Positions 56,211 through 64,000 of a stretch of DNA of 64,000 nt are shown here, piece by piece. How positions within the stretch are numbered: the first letter of the stretch is position 1; each line of letters starts with the position of its first letter. The notes under the pieces are model-generated. The model was not told the DNA's origin. It did not search any database and saw only the letters and a program-made list of their open reading frames with translations. Source of the stretch: Acanthosepion pharaonis (lineage: Eukaryota > Mollusca > Cephalopoda > Sepiida > Sepiidae); the NCBI GenBank assembly GCA_903632075.3, contig CAHIKZ030005207.1:1356001-1420000 (forward strand). Direction: 5' to 3'. Made by a program: the position numbers and the translations under genes.

Positions 56211-56403
56211 CTGTATATACTCGTGTATCATGCGAATTTTGAAGCTAATTTTAAGAGGGTCGCATCGTACGGGAGATATAAAATTAGCGTATGTGCTGCA
56301 GGCCCTGGCTCCGCCGTCGACCAAACTATATATCCATTTGCTGTAGTAAAATTAGCTTCAAAATTTGGCCTTCAAAAGTTGCATGATACGCGAGTATATA
56401 CGG
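56211..56403. mobile_element. Palindromic MITE-like element
   Basis: Ends CTGTATATACTCGTGTATCA and the inverted TGATACGCGAGTATATACGG bound a 193-bp unit. Inside, TTTTGAAGCTAATTTTA mirrors TAAAATTAGCTTCAAAA. No ORF. Superfamily unknown. Confidence 0.65.
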
Positions 56404-56930
56404 TAATCAAATATTTTTTTTTTTTAAAATATCTTCTTGGTCGGTCGGAGAACTTTTTAGCAGCCTGTGTATGCATAAATGAATAAAGTATAAAAATATA
56501 TATATATATATAACACGCCGATTCTTCTATCGGAAGGTCCGTGTTCTTAGAGACAATCTAAAACTTGTATACCTAAATACACGCAGGTGATATAATCACG
56601 ACGCAAACTTGCTAATGATTTAATTATTATTATCAGAGTTTTATGGATATGCATATATTAAACTATATGCACACACGATAGTAACTGTTTATGAATATAT
56701 CTATACTGTATTTTTTTAAATGCCAGGTCTTTTAATGACGTAAACGGTCATGGCGCCCCATAGCTTCCTTTCCTTTATTATCTGGGAATTATGACATCTT
56801 GGTAAAGATAATTGAGCGATTTCCGGTTTCTTTGCCCATTATTTTGAATTCTGAGTTTTCCTTCACCCAAGAGTGACTGCCTTCACCCGAAGGCTAGAAA
56901 GCACAGTCTGTCCTATTATTTAACTCATTA
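56404..56930. other. Unassigned tract with small LINE scrap
   Basis: Short (TA)n at 56496-56512. 56730-56800 on the minus strand matches the last 15-20 residues of the dominant LINE (KLWGAMTVYVIKRP-like). Confidence 0.4.
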
Positions 56931-56934
56931 TTTT

Positions 56935-57010
56935 CTCCTCTATAGGAATAGATAGGTTCACCTATCGACCGGTTCACGGGCCTCTTTGGTCTTACGTGCT
57001 GTTTAGAATT
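56935..57010 (+). mobile_element. LINE 3' UTR fragment
   Basis: GATAGGTTCACCTATCGACC and CGGTTCACGGGCC repeat the start of the 3' block at 4805 and 57085. The end is absent. Confidence 0.45.
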
Positions 57011-57054
57011 AGGCTTCCAGTTCCCTCAAAATCTATTTTACCTCTATACTGATT

Positions 57055-57262
57055 TGATTTACTGCTTTTTTTCCTTTTTTCTCAATAGTAGTAGATAGGT
57101 TTGCCTGTTACGTGGTTCACACTCCTCCCTGATCTTGTGAACAGGAATCGTGATTTAGCTTTTGTTTCAGGTTTTTTTTCTAATGTCTTTCCATTCAGTT
57201 TTCTCCCAGTAGCCCCTTGCGTCTTAGTGGCATTGTTCCCTTGCTTGGGGGGAATTAAAAAA
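57055..57262 (+). mobile_element. LINE 3' end with A-tail
   Basis: Matches 4795-4986 throughout and ends CTTGCTTGGGGGGAATTAAA. Confidence 0.6.
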
Positions 57263-57765
57263 AAACGGGTCCTTACTGTGAAAGTGAACACAGCAGACTA
57301 GACTGGAAGTGGAACTCTTCTCGCCGAATCATCTTTCGTTACACACGAGCATATTTCCCATAAAATTGACAGGATTACTAATGTATGGCAGCTTCACTTT
57401 TGCCTCGGAATAGGTTCGTATCTGTGCACTCCGTCTAATTTCGTGTTTACAAGTTAATTTTCTCACAGAACGCTTATCTAATGGAGGTGTCACCTGCTGG
57501 TTTATCTCCATGTTGGGCGTTCGTAGGATTCACTTCTTTTTTTATGTGTTGACTTAAGATTGGCAGAAGTTACGGACCGAGAAAGTAATAAGGATTTCGT
57601 ATATACGTGAGTATCCGTTAGTATATAATGTCTAAAACAGGCAGCCATGTTATTGATCTGAATACAGATGTTCGAACCTATCAGAGAATTTCCAAGTTAA
57701 CCAAAATAATATCTAATAGGCATGCAAATTTTAAAAATAAAATCAATTACCTTCTGAACAGATAT
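57263..57765. other. Unassigned tract
   Basis: No recognised feature. Confidence 0.4.
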
Positions 57766-58083
57766 ACAGGGTTATTCGAAAAGAATGAACCTATTTCATG
57801 ACGCATTGTTTCAGTTCTCAAGCATCGTCATGGAATGAGTCAGTGACCATCTGGAAGAGGAGTTTTCTAAGTTTTGAATTTCTGACACAGGGACGCTGTA
57901 GTCGCGTCGTATCTCTGGCAACGTTCAGTTTTTTGTTTACCCACCGGAATGGTGCGTTCTCGAGTTCGCGAAAATAAATACGGTTCTCACGGTGCAGCGT
58001 GCTTTTCGAATGCAATTGGGCATTAATCCGCCCTCTCCTAAGAACATTCGACGGTGCTTCAAACAGTTTCAAGAAAGTGGGTG
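57766..58083 (+). mobile_element. DUF4817-type transposon, 5' end
   Basis: Begins ACAGGGTTATTCGAAAAGAA. A frame reads EFAKINTVLTVQRAFRMQLG, then NPPSPKNIRRCFKQFQESGC, matching the N-terminal helix-turn-helix of this transposase group (FA.T.SVI.VQRAFR...PP....IRRWYKQFEETG.L). It is cut at 58084, where F1 tail sequence starts. Confidence 0.7.
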
Positions 58084-58164
58084 TCTGAAGAAGGACAGTG
58101 TGTACAACGGCCGAAACGTCGTGAATATGGCAATAAAGATGAGGACAACAGTCCGAACAATTTA
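58084..58164 (+). mobile_element. F1 tail fused to transposase frame
   Basis: Starts TCTGAAGAAGGACAG and continues GTACAACGGCCGAAACGTCG to GTCCGAACAATTTAAATG. It joins the DUF4817 remnant without a gap and is followed directly by a LINE fragment. Confidence 0.7.
58085..58117 (+). ncRNA. Hammerhead-like core motif (F1 tail)
   Basis: CTGAAGA, extra A, GGAC...GGCC partial stem, GAAAC. Confidence 0.3.
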
Positions 58165-58322
58165 AATGATGACCCAGCGAGTTTGGGCAAATGGTTAGTG
58201 GAACAATATTTAGGAGACATAACAAAAAGACAAGATATATTAGTAGTTACAAAAGATATGACATTGTGGAATGCCATGATCATCAAAATCCTTGAAGGGA
58301 CATGTAAAATAAAGGAGGAGTA
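58165..58322 (+). mobile_element. LINE C-terminal fragment
   Basis: The open frame SLGKWLVEQYLGDITKRQDI...KDMTLWNAMIIKILEGTCK matches KW.AEQ.LGEIAKRQ.LL...KD.KLWRAMI.HVLKGH. It is the least broken copy of this end and stops at 58321. Confidence 0.75.
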
Positions 58323-58829
58323 GTAAGCCTCGATTCTATTTCTTATTTTAATTCTGTATAACTGCCAATATCCAATTTGTCGTACAAAGAAACATTTACT
58401 TCGCTGTTTTCATTATCCTTATTTACTGATCTTAGTTTAGTCTGGCACAAGGTCGCAAATATTGACTACTCAATAAAGATAGAAAGCTGTTCATTTTGGA
58501 CTGGTGAGTTAGAAAGTTTTCTCCGAACAGCAACAATAGTTGTCTTGTACCTGAAACATCAAAGTTTCAGCATTATAAATTTTACTTAACTTTGAGTTTC
58601 AAATCGACGGGTTGGGAAAATTTTACTTTCTCGGGAGAAAATCCCACCATATATACGTTTCTGCTTTGCAAGCATAATCAGATTTTTTTTCTGTTTTTGA
58701 TATTTTTCAAGTGACCTTTGCATAACATTGGCCAAAAATTTATTTGAATCTTGTCCAGAAATTCGTGCTTTTGGAAGAAGCGAGCCAGACACGCATGTGC
58801 ACATATCAACATACAGATCTTCTATGTTC
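58323..58829. other. Unassigned tract
   Basis: No recognised feature. Confidence 0.4.
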
Positions 58830-59060
58830 CGTCTCCCTTCAGCGTGCGTGCGGTAATAGCTCTCCACAGTTTCCTGTCCTTTGTAGTTCTTAGGAGAAAC
58901 AGCGAAAAGACAATATTTATTAAACCCCGTTCTGTCAATCATTTACACAAGCTCGTTAAGGTTATTCCCTGGTTTCCTCTTGCCTTCTACATGGCCTGTG
59001 AGTGTCTAACATTCCAAGCCCTCTTTCCTCGTTATGTGCCCTGAAAATTTCAACTCTCTC
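58830..59060 (-). mobile_element. LINE C-terminal fragment
   Basis: The minus strand has LFAVSPKNYKGQETVESYYRTHAEGR-like and KRGLECLTLTGHVEGKRKPG-like parts of the dominant LINE ending. It is followed by a short (CT)n run (59056-59075). Confidence 0.65.
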
Positions 59061-59395
59061 TCTCTCTCTCTCTGTCTGATGCTAAGTATTAATGTTCTTT
59101 TCGTTTCCATTTTTTACCAAACATCGCCATTGTTCATATGTCCAATACATGATTACATACATTGTTACAAATATGTATTTCCAGTGTGTTTTTGATCTTG
59201 TTTACACACTAAAACGTGATAATTTTAGAAATAGATATTTACAATGTGTTAATATTTTGCTCACATTAGAAGGAAGTAATTTTACAAGTACATATTTGCA
59301 GTACCCTAAATGGAGCGAGATACCGCTGCTAAGGGATATATGCAGTGTTTGCATTTCTTGCATGAATAATGGAATGAAAAAATGCGATGGGTAAA

Positions 59396-59440
59396 TTGCC
59401 GCCATTTTATATTTTTAATTTCGCGCATGCGCGTTGTTTA
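59396..59440. promoter_or_regulatory. YY1-like and NRF1-like sites
   Basis: GCCGCCATTTT (59399-59409) is the complement of the YY1 consensus, and CGCGCATGCGCG (about 59423-59434) contains the NRF1 palindrome. Their closeness is typical of housekeeping promoters in animals, but no first exon is evident and the surroundings are AT-rich. Confidence 0.35.
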
Positions 59441-59495
59441 TTTTTGATTTTGTCGACTGCACAGTATAGTAAAATAGTTTTTATTTTCTCAAATA

Positions 59496-59522
59496 CTTTG
59501 TCTCATCTGGGACCATCTTCAG
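59496..59522 (-). ncRNA. Hammerhead-like motif, separate family
   Basis: CTGAAGA, one U, a GUC...GAC hairpin, then AAAG instead of GAAA on the minus strand. Confidence 0.25.
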
Positions 59523-60149
59523 TGGGTTAAGTTGTCTGTGAGTATGTATATGTTTCTCTGAATTTAAAACACTTCGAAAGAAAATTTTGGTATTTTTCTT
59601 AGTCAATCTACCAAAAAGTAATCCGCGTACTTGAAATGATCACAACGAAAACTAATCGACATATGTCTAAATTATTTGACCAAACCTATTTGAATAATAT
59701 ATACACACACACACACACACTGGATCAAAAGTTTCATGTCATTCTCTGGCTTTCAAAGAATCACATAAAATCTGAACTTTGCGTTTTTTTTTTTTTGTTT
59801 TTTCCAAAGCGTAGTTATTAGCTTACTTCGGGCCAAAGGGTTTTGTCATATATTCAATAATAACGAATTTAACGTATTCCTTTATGAAGTTTCCTTAGTT
59901 TTTACTATTTTTGCCTAATCTACTGTGCCGACTAGTAGTATTCTTACGGTTGGCGAATTAAAAATTTTAGGTAACACCTCTCTCTAAAAAAAAAATGGAC
60001 ACTAATCGATTAAATACTTTCAGCATCCTAGTTTAGTTGAAATTAATTAAACAAAACGTATGAAGCTTATTAATTGTTAAAACCAGAGCGTGACCCCAAA
60101 TGTTTGACTTTCTTTGAGTATGAGAAAGAGATTATAACTACTTGTAATT

Positions 60150-60580
60150 TGTTAAACTCATACAAACTATTTTTTGGATGAAAAGAAAACAATTAGAAAT
60201 TAAATTTCTTAGTCATTGTCGACGCGTTTCGTCAATCCGACTTTATCAAGGCAAGTATAAAAACGAAATGTTTTTAGTCAGATTAAATTCACAATATAAA
60301 GGGAACTGTCCTTCTGGATGTTGGTAACTTTTTTTTTTTTTTACTAACAATTTGTTTTAGTTTTCCATATCGACATATTGTTAAATTTCTCATTGTCTTA
60401 TTTTCAAAATTATTTTGAGGGGAAAAAAAATTACCAACATCCAGAAGAAACGTTCCCTTTATATTGTGAATTTAATGTAACTAAAAACATTGCGCTTTCA
60501 TATTTGCCTGGAGATATATTTTCCAATTGTCTTCTTTTTATCCAAATTGTCTTATCTTCAGAATTCTTCTTAGAAATTTA
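60150..60580. mobile_element. Fold-back element with hammerhead-like arm
   Basis: Inner arms 60262-60335 and 60425-60498 mirror TTTTTAGT..GATTAAATTCAC, ATATAAAGGGAAC and TTCTGGATGTTGGTAA. The outer parts also mirror weakly (AATTAGAAATTAAATT against the right flank). The left arm carries a hammerhead-like motif. The right arm's counterpart (TTTGCCTGGAGATAT) is eroded. No ORF. Confidence 0.65.
60226..60250 (-). ncRNA. Hammerhead-like motif with U3-A8
   Basis: The minus strand reads TTGATAA, extra A, GTC/GAC stem with loop GGATT, GAAAC, then GCGTC (a possible tiny stem III and cleavage triplet). Flanks TTGCC and GACAA pair at four of five positions as a stem I. Confidence 0.4.
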
Positions 60581-60584
60581 ACAA

Positions 60585-61747
60585 ACTAATTTTTTTTCAC
60601 AATAAAAAAAGGCGCTGGAAATTTACACGTACTTAATAACTTATAAAATGAATAAACATTCGTTTTCGTGCAAACGCATATATACACATCTGCATGTCAG
60701 TGCAGTGTAAAAAAAAAAACCTTTATTTTTGTACTGATCGGTGTCACCATCATTCGTCCATAGTAAAAGATGATAAAATAAAAAGGAAGAATCATGTTCG
60801 GAAACTCATCTGACGTGCCTAACTGGTTCTGTAAATAGCAAAGCCATAATTTTCTTTCTCAAGACGACAGATATTGTAAGGTTTTTCGAGAAAAGAAGTA
60901 TTGGAATTACAAGTGGAAAATACCGTTTTTACTTCAATCATCCCATTAACTTCAAACGAAGCAACCGGCATTTAAGACGGCCGTAAACGTAAAATAAATA
61001 AGTTGCGCGAAACAAGCGTATTGTGTGGTCAGACACATACAATTCCTTGATCTTACTGCGTGTCTGTCATTTCTTGACAGACGTAGATCTTTGTTTCTTA
61101 AAAAGAGAAAGAATAAACGTCTCCGGCTTTTGTATGTTTTAGCATAACGAAGCGAGTGTTTGCAATGTTACTTTAAGGGGGACGAGCTTTTAAAGTTTAG
61201 CTCTTCCTCTGCTGACTTGGGCGATAAAAGATGTTTGTGAATTTGAAAGTCATTCTCTAAAAGGTGATACTTAATTCTGTTGTGTTAAGTTTCTTTTGAG
61301 ATATGTTTTAACTCTCTCTTTTTTTTTTTCTTAATGGACAATAAGAACAACGTGTCTTCTGAATTCGTTGGATTCATGCTTCTTGGTGGACTGGGCTGGT
61401 TTTAAAAGCTATCTTTTTATCTTATCAAATTATATAATAATCAATTGCTTTTCTTATCTTTATTCATCAGTTGATAACAAAAAAAAAAGCGGCTACCACT
61501 TCAGTTGTGTAAAATGAATGCATGATTTTATTTATTTTGGCTAAGAAATCAGTGAGCGGAAGGAGAATAGGGAATTGTGGGAAGTAAGTTTAATTGTGGT
61601 CTTTGCAACACATTGGGAACAAAGAAGAGCCACAGAAGTTAGTATTTAAGGGCAATGATTTTGAAGTGATTTTCGATTCTTCGATAAGTGAATAATCAAA
61701 ATATAATCGGAACTTTCTCCTTCACATAAGTATTAAATAGTGTTCGA
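60585..61747. other. Unassigned tract
   Basis: No recognised feature. Confidence 0.4.
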
Positions 61748-61753
61748 TATGAT

Positions 61754-61810
<57 letters not shown>
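61748..61810. repeat. (AC)n(TA)n microsatellite
   Basis: AC units to 61774, then TA to 61810. Confidence 0.95.
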
Positions 61811-61812
<2 letters not shown>

Positions 61813-62371
61813 CATTAAGGAATTGTATTCCTGATAAATAAAAATTCGTACATAATTATATAGGCCATGCTACATGTTTGACACGCAGACTCAATCTACA
61901 CCTTTCTGACCATAGCTCAATTAGATCTCATTTAAATATTCATGGAGATATATCGGACCCTATTCTTAACATACTTCTTAACAACACAAATATAATAGAA
62001 TCATTTACACGCAAAAAAAAAAAAGGCTAAAAATAATGGAGGGCCTATTAATAAAAGCAAAAAAAAAAAAACTCTTAATAATCAACTATGGACACAATAT
62101 CTTGACCGTGTTTTGAAAAAAAAATTATATAAATACATACATGCAACAAACTATTTCGTATTTAACAGTTAAATATTTCAACCTTGAAAATGGCTAAATG
62201 TATAGCCGAAAGCGCTCGGAAAAAAAAAGAACGTTTGGCCAGTTTTTATATAATTTATCATCTGAAAAGAAAAAAAATATTAGATCACATGAGAAACTGT
62301 ATAAAAACTAAATCAAAGCACCTTTTCTGCCATATTCAATGAAATGTGCATAAAAAAGGATTGCTGCCAAA

Positions 62372-62375
<4 letters not shown>
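61811..62375 (+). mobile_element. Unclassified repeat with hammerhead-like motif
   Basis: 62184-62375 shares its order with 63458-63650: hammerhead-like motif, TTTTTATATAATTTATCATC-type sequence, TTCAATGAAA(C/T)(A/G)TG, GGATTGCTGC, then (CA)n and (TA)n. It is a dispersed element whose tail leads into the microsatellite. The upstream part is unassigned. Confidence 0.45.
62184..62213 (+). ncRNA. Hammerhead-like motif with U3-A8
   Basis: TTGAAAA, one U, a perfect 5-bp GGCTA/TAGCC stem with 6-nt loop, GAAAGC. Confidence 0.38.

Positions 62376-62450
<75 letters not shown>
62376..62450. repeat. (CA)n(TA)n microsatellite
   Basis: CA to about 62407, then TA to 62449. Confidence 0.95.
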
Positions 62451-62452
<2 letters not shown>

Positions 62453-62504
62453 TGGCCTTTTGATACAATTTTCAATATGATCGCATGTTTTCCTTTCAGT
62501 TCGT

Positions 62505-62895
62505 TGGTTGGTTGATTTTGTTTGACGGCATATCAATATCTACGGGTTATTTAATGCTGAAATGTAAATATTTTCAACGCAGTTTTATGCTTTCGACTAC
62601 AGATAAAATGTATTGTCGGTCATTTTGCTTTAAAAATGCATTGTTGATAATTTTTACTATAAATATGTATTGTTCGTAATTTTGTTTATATAAAAATGTA
62701 TTGCTGGTATTGTTACTATAAAAATGTATTTTTATACTTTGATAGTGTTGTTTTTGTTTAGGGTTCTCTATTTGCCCATAACTGGTACCCTAACATCTGC
62801 TACCACCAGGGTGGACCTGGGAACAAGAGCAATTAAAAGTTGGCTTCTCACTCCTCAAAAACTCCAATCTTCCGATCAAAGACCTTGCTGTCAGA
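62505..62895 (-). mobile_element. SINE-like element S2
   Basis: On the minus strand it carries ATCGGAAGATTGGAGTTTTT near its start, GGTAGCAGATGTTAGGGTAC, internal units of the TTAC.AGCAATACATTTTTA type and the tail CATTAAATAACCCGTAGATA. Confidence 0.7.
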
Positions 62896-62909
62896 TGTCG
62901 GAATTTCAT

Positions 62910-62913
<4 letters not shown>

Positions 62914-62978
<65 letters not shown>
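62914..62978. repeat. (TA)n microsatellite
   Basis: About 65 bp of TA, lying between S2 and the R4 hairpin element. Confidence 0.95.
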
Positions 62979-62982
<4 letters not shown>

Positions 62983-63172
62983 ACATTGACGTCAACATTC
63001 AGAGGCGACAGGCTATTTCATGTTAGACACAATCGTCAGGCGTCTAGCATGAAACAGCTTGTCGCCTCTGAGTGTTGACTTGAATGTTCACTTTTATATT
63101 TATATTTACATACGCTCTATCTCTGATATTGACCACTTTATCCCATAAATATAGCACACCTTAAAACTATAT
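62979..63172 (-). mobile_element. Hairpin element R4, copy 2
   Basis: Arms 62979-63020 and 63050-63091 are inverted (GTGAACATTGACGTCAACA / TGTTGACTTGAATGTTCAC-type). Outer flank ATAAATATAGCACACCTTAA matches copy 1 (16395) in reverse. Confidence 0.7.
63015..63039 (-). ncRNA. Hammerhead-like motif in R4 copy 2
   Basis: CTGACGA is intact on the minus strand, the hairpin is TGT/ACA, and GAAAT replaces GAAAC. Confidence 0.3.
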
Positions 63173-63457
63173 TCCTTTATTCATATATATATATATATAT
63201 ATAAAACATAGCCGTACACAACTCCTAATTAGGGAAGTATTGTTTATTAAATATTATTCGACCGCTATCAATGTTACTCTATTTCCACTGCTAAATAGTG
63301 TATTAAAAGTTTTCTAAAAATAAGTCATGCCCAGGTCAACTGGCCTCGCATAGCATGTGGCCGCCAAAAAACATACAACTCCTCCGCACATACTCCACAC
63401 GGCAAAACTCTTACATAGAAACCGCACAGAAAACTTCACCATCCAAAAACAACATCC
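63173..63457. other. Unassigned tract
   Basis: (TA)n at 63184-63203. No gene. Confidence 0.4.
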
Positions 63458-63487
63458 TTGATAATGGCTAGAGAAGTAGCCGAAAGC
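63458..63487 (+). ncRNA. Hammerhead-like motif with U3-A8
   Basis: TTGATAA, one U, a perfect 5-bp GGCTA/TAGCC stem with loop GAGAAG, GAAAGC. Confidence 0.4.
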
Positions 63488-63640
63488 GATCGGAACAATT
63501 ATAACTATGAACAATTCCTATATTCTTTAATCATTGAAAAACGAAAAAAAATGATATAATGCTGGAAAAAAACTCAGACTAATTAAATATTCCTCGTCAG
63601 CCCTTTTCAATGAAACATGGTTGAAAGAAAGGTTGCTGCG

Positions 63641-63650
<10 letters not shown>
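63458..63650 (+). mobile_element. Unclassified repeat with hammerhead-like motif, copy 2
   Basis: Same order as 62184-62375, ending in TTGCTGCGCACACACATAC and (TA)n. Confidence 0.5.
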
Positions 63651-63672
<22 letters not shown>

Positions 63673-63734
63673 CACACACACGTATGTATTTTACTCATAT
63701 TCTTACGGCTACATCACTTTCAAATACTGTACAC

Positions 63735-64000
63735 TCAACGCAGTTGAGCCTGGTCAGTACCTAGAAGTGTGAGCGCATGGGAATACCAGCCGCTGTAAGC
63801 TTGGGTGTGCGGGTGGTGTAATGGTTAATTGCTCGGAATTTGAAATCGGAGAGCCGAGTCCCTATTCGCGTTAGGTACGTTTTATTCACTTACACGCAGA
63901 TACACTTGGGAAACGTATAAATCCACCTCTCCTCTCCTCCAGCTATGGGTTAATTAGACATATCAGAAAACCATTTATTATTTCAAAACATTTGTTTCAA
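63735..64000 (+). mobile_element. SINE S1, runs off the window
   Basis: Head GTGGTGTAATGGTTAATTGC (A-box-like) and GAGTCCCTATTCGCG (B-box-like), then TTTATTCACTTACACGC and CCAGCTATGGGTTAATTAG. The end lies beyond the window. Confidence 0.65.

Larger units (their letters stand above)
59090..60140. other. Unassigned tract holding a promoter-like site
   Basis: Apart from 59396-59440 and a hammerhead-like motif at 59496-59522 no feature is recognised. A short (AC)n is at 59702-59720. Confidence 0.4.

Overview
The window looks like intergenic or deep-intronic DNA from an animal nuclear genome. It is AT-rich and saturated with microsatellites, and holds many overlapping decayed transposable elements. 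The mix of tRNA-derived SINEs, LINE 3' ends, Tc1/mariner relatives and very long (TA)n, (CT)n and hexamer arrays would fit a mollusc, most likely a cephalopod such as an octopus. That placement is inference from general knowledge, not a database match. I found no protein-coding host gene I can support; nearly every long open frame is repeat DNA or a broken transposon gene.

Layout. 0-5.8 kb: fragments of one LINE family on both strands, a decayed DUF4817-type transposase and a Ty3/gypsy-like LTR junction. 6-13.5 kb: a (CT)n tract, SINEs, and LINE 3' ends whose A-tail has expanded to 385 bp. 13.5-18.1 kb: two mariner C-terminal remnants flanking a head-to-head fold-back pair, a hairpin element and a 1.1-kb element with long inverted ends. 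19.5-22.3 kb: a CpG-rich promoter- or insulator-like patch and a nearly complete but dead Tc1 transposon. 25-29.3 kb: an LTR junction, a mariner interrupted by a fold-back element, and a possible Helentron-like piece. 30-31 kb: a mariner MITE and a 174-bp frame-preserving tandem repeat. 32.4-35.7 kb: a cluster of palindromic elements with tRNA-like cores. 36-50 kb: LINE, SINE and mariner debris plus a 590-bp hexamer array. 50-52.2 kb: an ordered TA/TG array joined to a dead Tc3-like transposon. 52.9-64 kb: a second mariner MITE, SINEs, a chimeric junction, a YY1/NRF1-like site and more fold-back elements.

The strongest unexpected signal is a short RNA-structure grammar, YUGANRA - one base - hairpin - GAAA, the layout of a hammerhead ribozyme core. 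It recurs in at least seven otherwise unrelated repeat families, usually inside inverted-repeat arms. The two core positions that pair in the hammerhead (3 and 8) change together between families (C-G or U-A). The second strong signal is the 32.4-35.7 kb family, in which a tRNA-like module sits between long inverted arms.

The elements act on each other: SINEs and fold-backs sit inside LINE and mariner remnants with target-site duplications, and microsatellites repeatedly start exactly at element tails. The genome appears to be building new composite elements from old tails, hairpins and tRNA heads. All transposase and reverse transcriptase genes seen are inactive by frameshift, stop, deletion or loss of a catalytic residue.
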